Assembly (NCBI RefSeq): GCF_900103265.1 | Contig: NZ_FMWX01000002.1 | Coordinates: forward strand, 372,001-436,000 | From: Sphingomonas sp. NFR15 | GTDB lineage: Bacteria; Pseudomonadota; Alphaproteobacteria; Sphingomonadales; Sphingomonadaceae | Direction of reading: 5' to 3' | DNA: 64,000 nt | In this document: positions 33,564 to 39,431 of the stretch, one piece after another | How positions within the stretch are numbered: the first letter of the stretch is position 1 | How the letters are laid out: every line of letters starts with the position of its first letter | Position numbers and translations under genes: made by a program | Notes under the pieces: generated by a model | Databases searched by the model: none | What the model was told of the DNA's origin: nothing | Seen by the model: only the letters and a program-made list of their open reading frames with translations

Positions 33564-34251
33564 CAAGTGGACGGATGATGAGCTTGAGGCCGCATTGCGA
33601 GCTTACGTTCACGTCCTCTCAGGGGACAAGACGGGAACACAATTCTCCCCGACATTGCTCCATCGTTCTCTGATCGCCGGCCCGCTTGCCAATCGGAACG
33701 AAGGAGCCGTTGGGCGCCGGATGTCCAACATATCCGCCGTGATGGTAGCGGCGAACGAGCCGTTCGTCGCACGTTATAAGCCGTCCTTGAACCATGTCGG
33801 AGCAAACGTAAGTGCCACAATTCTCAGACTGCTCGCAAAAATGCGCAGCGATGCTCGGCACCCCACGTCTGATCCCACTGTTTTGGAAACCAGAGCCTAC
33901 ACGCTGATGGCGTGCGGAAGTCTCCCAAAGCCGTTGGGATCGGGCAATCCAGGAACTCGAAGCGGATTGACAACGACATACGTCAGATCGCCTGAAGTGG
34001 TTGCTTGGATCCTGCAACAAGCGAAAGGCATTTGTGAAGCCTGCGACAAGCCAGCCCCTTTCGTTTCTGCGTCAGGCACACCTTATTTGGAGGTACATCA
34101 CGTCAAGCATCTTGCGGACGGCGGTCCGGACGTAGTGGAAAACGCCGTCGCCTTATGCCCCAACTGCCATCGCCGACTTCACCATGCGAGCGACGCGCGT
34201 CCCTACCGCCAGGCGCTCCTCAAACGCTGCTTGAGGCTGCTCGAATTCTAG
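33550..34251 (+). CDS. HNH endonuclease with McrA-like N-terminal domain
   Basis: A 233-residue protein starting inside the vsr 3' end. The C-terminal HNH domain has the zinc pairs C162/C165 and C203/C206 and the catalytic core LEVHHVKHLADGG with N198 (VVENAVALCPNC), as in McrA. The N-terminal ~90 residues (RNEGAVGRRMSNISAVM, then RYKPSLNHVGAN) resemble the head domain of ScoMcrA-type modification-dependent enzymes. Probably the main restriction nuclease. Whether it cuts unmodified DNA, or foreign DNA with another modification, is open. Codon use is AT-rich compared with phage genes. Confidence 0.87.
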   Translation: MVKVDKWTDDELEAALRAYVHVLSGDKTGTQFSPTLLHRSLIAGPLANRNEGAVGRRMSNISAVMVAANEPFVARYKPSLNHVGANVSATILRLLAKMRSDARHPTSDPTVLETRAYTLMACGSLPKPLGSGNPGTRSGLTTTYVRSPEVVAWILQQAKGICEACDKPAPFVSASGTPYLEVHHVKHLADGGPDVVENAVALCPNCHRRLHHASDARPYRQALLKRCLRLLEF

Positions 34252-34389
34252 AGCAACCTCAAGCTCAACGAGACGCTGCATTTTACACGGGTTGCACCTG
34301 ACGCCACCTCATTGATGCGATCCGGTCCAGCACCCGGTGTCTCGACACATGTCTCAAACGAACGACCAATATATCATGAAGCTGGACAG

Positions 34390-34593
34390 TTATCGTGTCC
34401 GATAGTCGGCGGCAATGTCGACGGCCACATTTTGAAGCTGGCCCCCATCGACGTCATAATTTTGGTCGAAAGCCTCTTTCGCGACGCTTTTGAGATCCTC
34501 GGCCAGCGCCGACACATCATCGCCTGAAAGCGCTCCGGACGAGACCAGAACGCGGATAAGCGCCCGGTAAGCATTTTGCGTAGCAACATCCAT
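34390..34593 (-). CDS. Small hypothetical protein
   Basis: A 67-residue acidic helical protein with a good ribosome site (GGGAG, 7-8 bases before ATG 34593). The sequence is regular (QNAYRALIRVLVSSGALSGDDVSALAEDL) and unlike a shadow frame. It lies alone between the cargo cassette and the immunity region, read towards the cassette. Function unknown. Confidence 0.6.
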   Translation of the reverse strand: MDVATQNAYRALIRVLVSSGALSGDDVSALAEDLKSVAKEAFDQNYDVDGGQLQNVAVDIAADYRTR

Positions 34594-34818
34594 TTTCGGA
34601 CTCCCTGTCTAAGCTAACTATCTGGAGCTTTGCAGGTTGAAAACAAGAGGAGCGGGCAACGCCCAGCTACGCGCCAAGCCACTCATCTCGGCATGGCATT
34701 TCCTACACCGTCGCCCCGTGGCACTGGAATAAAACAAGAACAAACTTTGGACGAACATTGAGCGCCCCGGTATATCGATCGACCCCAGGCTGCGATCTCG
34801 CCTGCCCCCGCTGCGACG

Positions 34819-35313
34819 TCATGTGCGCGACGCTGGTGGCAATTCGCGATGATCTCTGGCGGGATCTGGAACGGCTTCATCGCGAGCGCGCGGTGCGGCC
34901 GGCGCGTGTTCGGGTGCGAGATCTCGAAGCTGTGCAAAGCCAGTTGGCAGCCGCCGAGCGAGCAGTTGCGCGATTTCGTCCTTCGGCCTGGTCAGATCAA
35001 GCGGGAGCAGCAGGCCTTGAAACATGCGCGCCAGCGCGGCTTCACTAGGGAAAGCCACATGCATCATGACCAACTGGGGAGCTGGGGGAGCAGGAAGGCG
35101 AGCGTCGGCTGCCGGATCGTCGATCTCTCCCAGCAGATACTCGGGCGTGGTGTCGAGGGCTCGCGCAATCTTATGGATACGCGAGGAGCCGCCCGCACCC
35201 CGTTTGATCAGGTTGTTGATCGACGGCTGGGTCACACCGACTCGTCGAGCGAGCTCTGCCTGTGACATACCTGTGGCAGCAAGCCGTTCAACGAGTCGAT
35301 CACCTAAGCTCAT
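34819..35313 (-). CDS. CI-like repressor, XRE-family HTH
   Basis: A 164-residue DNA-binding protein. HTH_3/XRE domain at residues about 5-60 (LAATGMSQAELARRVGVTQPSINNLIKRGAGGS, then LDTTPEYLLGE). No S24 peptidase domain follows, so classic RecA-stimulated self-cleavage is not expected. The last ~35 residues are Pro/Ala/Arg-rich and may overrun the true function. Divergent from a Cro-like gene across two operator-like repeats, so the likely role is keeping lysogeny. Confidence 0.85.
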   Translation of the reverse strand: MSLGDRLVERLAATGMSQAELARRVGVTQPSINNLIKRGAGGSSRIHKIARALDTTPEYLLGEIDDPAADARLPAPPAPQLVMMHVAFPSEAALARMFQGLLLPLDLTRPKDEIAQLLARRLPTGFAQLRDLAPEHAPAAPRARDEAVPDPARDHRELPPASRT

Positions 35314-35327
35314 GGTTCAACCCTATT

Positions 35328-35341
35328 ACTTTGGTTATAGC
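35328..35341. promoter_or_regulatory. Operator-like repeat 1 in the CI/Cro gap
   Basis: ACTTTGGTTATAGC, one of two near-identical 14-mers 47 bases apart. With flanking bases it forms an imperfect palindrome (CTATTAC / GTTATAG). It lies 15 bases before the CI-like start, where repressor binding would autoregulate. Confidence 0.6.
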
Positions 35342-35361
35342 ATGAAACTTCGTTCTAGTGA

Positions 35362-35388
35362 TTGACGACATATAACTTTGGTGATAGC
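35362..35388 (+). promoter_or_regulatory. Cro-side promoter with operator-like repeat 2
   Basis: A -35-like TTGACG (35362-35367) is followed at 15-17 bases by GATAGC/TAGCTC. The second repeat ACTTTGGTGATAGC (35375-35388) covers the spacer and -10. Repressor bound here would block the early promoter reading into the Cro-like gene at 35397. The leader would be very short. Confidence 0.55.
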
Positions 35389-35396
35389 TCCACCGC

Positions 35397-35693
35397 ATGG
35401 AGCAAGAACCCACCCCGTTCGAAGCACTCACCCAAGCGGTCGAGATCGCTGGCGGGCAGTCAGCCTTGGGCCGCATCTGCGGCAAGGCGCAGCCCACTGT
35501 TTGGAAATGGCTTCAAAACGGCAAGCACCTGCCGCCAGAGCATGTGCTTGCGGTCGAGGATGCGACCGGCGTTTCCCGATATTTGCTCCGGCCGGACATC
35601 TACCCTCGCGATCATACCGCTGACCTATCGCCGACGCCGCTGGGTGTCGCGTGCGATCGCGCGCCGATTTTGGACCGAGGCGCCGGTGGCTGA
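35397..35693 (+). CDS. Cro-like HTH regulator (YdaS-type)
   Basis: A 98-residue protein. GGQSALGRICGKAQPTVWKWLQNGKHLPPEHVLAVEDATG (residues about 19-58) matches the YdaS/Cro HTH family. First gene of the rightward early operon; it faces the CI-like gene, as Cro does. Its 3' end overlaps the next start by eight bases. Confidence 0.82.
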   Translation: MEQEPTPFEALTQAVEIAGGQSALGRICGKAQPTVWKWLQNGKHLPPEHVLAVEDATGVSRYLLRPDIYPRDHTADLSPTPLGVACDRAPILDRGAGG

Positions 35694-35922
35694 TCTGTTC
35701 GCCAACGCCCCGGCACGCGGGGCCGCGCGCATCGCGCAAGAGCGCGTGCGTACCCTGCCCGCGTTGCTCCACACCTTACAGACGTTCTGGAAGATCGCGG
35801 GGGACCAGCATCACGCTTCGGTCAACCTCGCCGGCGTCGATCCGCTCGACGGCGCAACCGTGTCGCTCAACCGCGACGATCGGGGCGTGCTGTACGTCCA
35901 GTTCGAGGGGCTAAAACGATGA
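35686..35922 (+). CDS. Small hypothetical early protein
   Basis: A 78-residue protein from GTG 35686, overlapping the Cro-like gene and the next gene (ATGA). An N-terminal helix (ARIAQERVRTLPALLHTLQTFWKIAG) is followed by a short beta part. Function not recognised. Confidence 0.6.
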   Translation: MADLFANAPARGAARIAQERVRTLPALLHTLQTFWKIAGDQHHASVNLAGVDPLDGATVSLNRDDRGVLYVQFEGLKR

Positions 35923-36419
35923 CGAAGGTCGTTGCCCCCCTCACCTTCCCGCACGCCATCCGCCGTGTCGCGGCCGTGCTCGACTATCCCGAGATCGCGC
36001 GGATCGTGCGGCGCAGCTCCAGCCTCGCGCGCAAATGGTCCGATCCTGCGACGCGCAAATCGCCCTCGCTCGATCAGGCGCTCGCGATCGAGGCGGCGTA
36101 TCGCGCCGCCGGCGGCGAAGGCTCGCCGATCCTCGAGGCGTTCGCCTTTCAGCTCGATGCCCTGGTCGTCGAGCAATCCGCCTGCCAGCGCGCGCTGGCG
36201 GACGAGCTTGCCGTTTTCGCCAAGGAATGCGGAGAGGCGCTCGCCGTCGGCATCGCCATCACCCAGCCGGGCGCGGTCAGCCCGTCATCCGTTCATCACG
36301 CTCTGGTCGAAGCCGAGCAGGCGCGTCGCGCCGCCGGCACCTTCATCGGGCGCCTAAAGAGTTTCCTTCCGCGCGGCGCGGGGCCGCTCGGGGAAAGCGC
36401 CGGGGGAGGCACCGCGTGA
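35919..36419 (+). CDS. Possible CII-like phage regulator
   Basis: A 166-residue protein from ATG 35919. The N-terminal part (FPHAIRRVAAVLDYPEIARIVRRSSSLARKWSDPATRKSPSL) looks like an HTH followed by a helical body, faintly like CP76-type CII regulators. It sits between the Cro-like gene and ogr in an overlapping chain. The assignment is tentative; a replication-linked role cannot be excluded. Confidence 0.5.
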   Translation: MTKVVAPLTFPHAIRRVAAVLDYPEIARIVRRSSSLARKWSDPATRKSPSLDQALAIEAAYRAAGGEGSPILEAFAFQLDALVVEQSACQRALADELAVFAKECGEALAVGIAITQPGAVSPSSVHHALVEAEQARRAAGTFIGRLKSFLPRGAGPLGESAGGGTA

Positions 36420-36751
36420 CGACCAAGTCCAGACTACCACGAATCACCTGCCCGCATTGCGGGACGCGCACCATCGTGCGCAGCAGCGAACAGGTCACGC
36501 CGACATATCGCGAGGTGCGCCTGTCCTGCGAGAACGAGGAGTGCGGGCACACCATGCTCGCCGGCATCTCGATCATCCGCACCATCCGCCCGAGCGCGCG
36601 GCCGAACCCGGACGTCATGCTGCCGATCGGCAACCAGAACCTGCGCGTGGCGCGCGCGCGGCCCGCCAATGACGATACCCGCGTGCCCGCCAACGACGAG
36701 CAGCCGCTCGGCCCCGAAACCGAGGCTGGGGCCATGATCGAAAGCGGCTGA
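36416..36751 (+). CDS. ogr: Ogr/Delta-type late transcription activator
   Basis: A 111-residue protein from GTG 36416 (overlapping its upstream neighbour). The zinc-finger cysteines C12, C15, C38 and C43 give CxxC-x22-C-x4-C, identical in spacing to P2 Ogr. HTMLAGISIIRTIRPSARPNP then matches the segment behind the finger. Ogr binds a dyad upstream of P2 late promoters and contacts RNA polymerase alpha. The three dyads at 6978, 14918 and 22612 are its likely targets. Unlike P2, where ogr follows D, this gene is in the early operon, so late gene expression would follow early transcription directly. Confidence 0.88.
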   Translation: MTTKSRLPRITCPHCGTRTIVRSSEQVTPTYREVRLSCENEECGHTMLAGISIIRTIRPSARPNPDVMLPIGNQNLRVARARPANDDTRVPANDEQPLGPETEAGAMIESG

Positions 36752-36857
36752 TCCGCGCGGGATAGCCCGCCCGCCCCTACCCGTCCGAACCGCCGACCCG
36801 GCCGCAGCCTCCCCGCTGCCGGCATCGGCACCCCCTTGCCCGAAAGGAACCGATGCG

Positions 36858-37298
36858 ATGATGCACATCCAGCCTTCCGAAATGCGCAGAACCGCCGAGC
36901 AGATCGGCGCGCCGGCGCGCATGACGCCGTGGCGCTACCTCAAGCTGCGCCGCCTCGCCGCCGGCCTCACCATAGAGCGCCTCGCCGAGAGCATCACCCC
37001 GCGCGGGCGCGACCGCCGCAAGACCGTCGCGCTCATCGCGTTGCTGGAAACCGAAGGCGCGCACGCCCGCAACGACCTGACGCTCCGCGCGCTCGCCAAC
37101 GCCTTCCCGTTCGATCCGCTCGTTTATCGCCAGTTGGCCGAGGAACCAGCCGATCGCCATCCGCGCGTCTGCGGTACCTGCGGCTGCTCGCATTGGGATC
37201 CGTGCGAAAGCGAAGCGGGTTGCTGCGCCTGGACCGCGCCGGACCAGTGCAGCCGCTGCGCGGGGAACGACGGCGCGCAGGCGGGCGATCATGCATGA
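36858..37298 (+). CDS. HTH plus cysteine-cluster protein
   Basis: A 146-residue protein. Residues about 20-95 look like an XRE-type helix-turn-helix (WRYLKLRRLAAGLTIERLAESITPRGRD). Residues about 111-138 hold a cysteine cluster (VCGTCGCSHWDPCESEAGCCAW, then CSRC) that may bind zinc. It lies in the early operon behind ogr. ATG 36861 is an equivalent start. Family not recognised by name. Confidence 0.6.
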   Translation: MMHIQPSEMRRTAEQIGAPARMTPWRYLKLRRLAAGLTIERLAESITPRGRDRRKTVALIALLETEGAHARNDLTLRALANAFPFDPLVYRQLAEEPADRHPRVCGTCGCSHWDPCESEAGCCAWTAPDQCSRCAGNDGAQAGDHA

Positions 37299-37420
37299 TG
37301 CCGCCCCCAAGCGCGCCGCGCCGCTCGCGCGTGCGATCCGCGGCGATCATCGTCGTCACGATCCTCGCGCTGCCGATCCTCTTCGTGGCGTTCCTCGCCA
37401 GCTTCGACGCGAAGCGATGA
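37295..37420 (+). CDS. 41-residue single-helix membrane peptide
   Basis: From ATG 37295 inside the 3' end of the previous gene to TGA 37418-37420. One membrane helix (about residues 17-36, AAIIVVTILALPILFVAFLA) with basic ends. The next start (37417) overlaps its stop as ATGA, which supports translation. Function unknown. Confidence 0.5.
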   Translation: MMPPPSAPRRSRVRSAAIIVVTILALPILFVAFLASFDAKR

Positions 37421-37605
37421 TGCCAGCCGCGATCCACGATCAGGCGTGCCGCTGCCGCGCGTGCCACCCCGCGTCCTGCACGGATCGGCCGCTGGTCGGC
37501 TGGAACGTCGTCGCGCTCGTCGCCGTGGCGGGCACCGCCGCGCTGCTGTTCGATGCCGGCGGCTTCACCCCCTGGCTCGCCGGCCTGCTCGGCATGCTGC
37601 GCTGA
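37417..37605 (+). CDS. 62-residue membrane peptide with CxC motifs
   Basis: From ATG 37417. Four cysteines near the start (ACRCRACHPASC) precede one hydrophobic segment (about 29-58). Overlaps the previous gene by ATGA. Unknown function; part of the run of small early proteins. Confidence 0.5.
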   Translation: MMPAAIHDQACRCRACHPASCTDRPLVGWNVVALVAVAGTAALLFDAGGFTPWLAGLLGMLR

Positions 37606-37629
37606 CCTTTTCAACCTGGAGAGCCGATT

Positions 37630-37869
37630 ATGACCGACACCATTGCCGCCGACCGATTGCGCCTGCTCATCGAGCGTATCGAGCGCCTTGAGGAAGAAAA
37701 GCGCGGGATCGCCGACGACATCAAGGACGTCTACGGCGAAGCCAAGTCCACCGGGTTCGACACGAAGACGATCCGGCAGATCGTCCGCCTGCGCAAAATG
37801 GAGAAGCACCACCGCGACGAAGCCGCGGCGCTGCTCGAAACCTACATGCAAGCGCTGGGTCTCGCCTGA
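37630..37869 (+). CDS. GapR-like protein (DUF2312)
   Basis: A 79-residue protein with GAG ribosome site 8 bases before ATG 37630. [47 protein letters not shown] closely follows Caulobacter GapR, a tetrameric nucleoid protein that clamps overtwisted DNA ahead of replication and transcription forks and stimulates topoisomerases. A phage copy could take over DNA topology for phage replication or modulate transcription. Length matches chromosomal GapR (89). Confidence 0.88.
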   Translation: MTDTIAADRLRLLIERIERLEEEKRGIADDIKDVYGEAKSTGFDTKTIRQIVRLRKMEKHHRDEAAALLETYMQALGLA

Positions 37870-37950
37870 TGCCGCGCGCGACCATGTCATCGTGTTGTTG
37901 GCGTTGCACGCGGGGCGCGATTGCACGCCGGGAGTGCCCGCACCTTGGGT

Positions 37951-37980
37951 GCCGACGGCCGGGAAGTTCCGGCCGTCGGC
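37951..37980. repeat. Perfect 12-bp inverted repeat
   Basis: Arms 37951-37962 and 37969-37980 pair without mismatch around a 6-base loop, and the flanks GGGT/ACCC can extend the stem with a small bulge. No T-run follows, so it is not a standard intrinsic terminator. It lies between the GapR-like gene and a membrane-protein gene. Confidence 0.6.
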
Positions 37981-37999
37981 AGTACCCAGGCGGCCCGGC

Positions 38000-38323
38000 A
38001 TGATCGACACCATCCTGTTCGCGATCGTCCTCACGCTGCAGCTTGGCGATGGCATTAGCACGGTTCTATGCCTCCGCTACGACGGCCTCAGCGAAGGCAA
38101 CCCCGCCGCCAGGCATCTCATGGGGAGCTTCGGCGTCGTCACGGCATCGGTGATCCTCAAGGTGGCCGCGGCCTTGCTCGCGCTCGCTGTCCTGCTCCTG
38201 GCGCCTTTTAACGGCACCCGCACAGCTATCCTCGCCGTCGCGGCCGTCATGTTCGCTTGGGCAACGGGGAGCAACGTTCGGCTTCTCATCAAAAAGCGCC
38301 ACGCAAGCGATCGTGGGGCGTGA
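38000..38323 (+). CDS. Membrane protein, DUF5658-like
   Basis: A 107-residue protein from ATG 38000 with three predicted helices (about 3-20, 40-65 and 74-92). The segment LQLGDGISTVLCLRYDGLSEGNPAARHLM is the typical first-helix pattern (D-G-x-S/T-T ... E-x-NP) of small DUF5658-type proteins. Function unknown. Confidence 0.65.
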   Translation: MIDTILFAIVLTLQLGDGISTVLCLRYDGLSEGNPAARHLMGSFGVVTASVILKVAAALLALAVLLLAPFNGTRTAILAVAAVMFAWATGSNVRLLIKKRHASDRGA

Positions 38324-38391
38324 GCCATTATCGACCCGCGAGCCGTCAATTGCCCTGTCCTACACCATGCAGCGCGCCCGAAGGAAACAGC

Positions 38392-39069
38392 ATGAAATCC
38401 GGCGAAATCACCACCACCCCGGAAGGCGAACAGCGCCACCCCTGGGACTGGTATGTCGAGCAAGCGTGGGTGACCGAGCGGCTGTGCGACGTCGTCGATC
38501 TGGAAAGCGACGTCCACTATCTCGATCCGACCTGCGGCCTCTGTACGATCCCGCAGGTGCTCGCAAATCGCGGGATGACGGCGTTCGGCACCGATATCGT
38601 CCAGCGCACCGACAGCAGCCTGTTCCTGGCCGAGCATGATTTTCTCGGCGCGCAGATGCTGCTGATCGAGCGCTGTCACCCGCTCTCGATCGTCATGAAC
38701 CCGCCCTTTTCCTATCAGGACGGCAAGCTGGTGCGCGGCCTCGCCGAAAAGTTCGTTCGCCGGGCGCTCCAAATCTCTACGCACAAAGTAGCGGCGTTGT
38801 TGCCCATAAAGTGGCTGGCTAGCTCTGGACGGGTGAGCCTGTTCCGAGACTTCCCGCCGTCGATCTACGTCCTCGCCGAGCGGCCATCGATGCCGCCCGG
38901 CGACCGGATCGATCAGCTCGGCCCGCGCCGCGCATGGAAGGGCGGCAAGGTCGATTACGCCTGGTTCGTCTGGGACAAGCGAGGCCCGCGCGTCGAGCAT
39001 GCTCGCACCTTCTGGATACCGCCGCGCCCGAAGGCGCGCGCACAAGCTGAGCGGAGGCTCGCGGCATGA
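38392..39069 (+). CDS. NPPF-type adenine-N6 DNA methyltransferase, putative
   Basis: A 225-residue class I SAM-dependent enzyme from ATG 38392 (GAAGGAAAC upstream). YLDPTCGLCTIP at about 43-54 is motif I, with FGTDIV behind it. NPPFS at 103-107 is the N6-adenine/amino-methylase catalytic motif IV. LLPIKWLAS and PSIYVLAERP follow as in phage-borne methylases of this layout. It sits in the early operon near the integrase. It may shield phage DNA from restriction; the target is unknown. Confidence 0.78.
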   Translation: MKSGEITTTPEGEQRHPWDWYVEQAWVTERLCDVVDLESDVHYLDPTCGLCTIPQVLANRGMTAFGTDIVQRTDSSLFLAEHDFLGAQMLLIERCHPLSIVMNPPFSYQDGKLVRGLAEKFVRRALQISTHKVAALLPIKWLASSGRVSLFRDFPPSIYVLAERPSMPPGDRIDQLGPRRAWKGGKVDYAWFVWDKRGPRVEHARTFWIPPRPKARAQAERRLAA

Positions 39070-39431
39070 CCGGCACGATCCCCTCCATCGTCCACCTCGA
39101 CAAGCGCGTCTGCCGCGCCGCCGAGGTGGGGCGCGGCGTCGATCTGACCGCCGCCGATCTCGATCTGCTGGTCGGCCTCGGCCTCATCGGCCTCCTCCAC
39201 ACCGCCAAAGCCCAATATCTCGAGGAACAGACACGATGCCGGCACGCGAGGCGCCAATCTATCGCCGAGGCAAATACTGGCTCGACAAGCTCCGCCGCGA
39301 GGACGGCACGCCCCGCTCGTCCAGTTGGTACGTCTTCTGGTACGATCCCGAGAAGCGACGCGAAGCGAGCCTCTCAACGGGCACGGACGACGCTGACAAA
39401 GCCGTCGTCCAGCTCGACCGGCGCTACCTGA
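39066..39431 (+). CDS. Small protein overlapping integrase start
   Basis: A 121-residue frame whose ATG overlaps the methylase stop (ATGA). The first ~57 residues look natural (DLTAADLDLLVGLGLIGLLHTAKAQYLEEQ). From 39236 the frame runs inside the integrase and becomes Ser/Arg-rich, a shadow-like tail. It could be a real short protein that has lost its stop, or a leader for integrase translation. Position would suit an excisionase, without sequence support. Confidence 0.45.
   Translation: MTGTIPSIVHLDKRVCRAAEVGRGVDLTAADLDLLVGLGLIGLLHTAKAQYLEEQTRCRHARRQSIAEANTGSTSSAARTARPARPVGTSSGTIPRSDAKRASQRARTTLTKPSSSSTGAT

Noticed and set aside
34683..34937. 84-codon minus-strand frame
   Set aside because: No ribosome site, irregular composition, overlaps the repressor in another frame.
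34758..35048. 96-codon plus-strand frame with several cysteines
   Set aside because: Overlaps the repressor 3' end antisense and starts at TTG without a ribosome site. A small real protein is not excluded because the repressor tail is itself low-complexity, but support is too thin.
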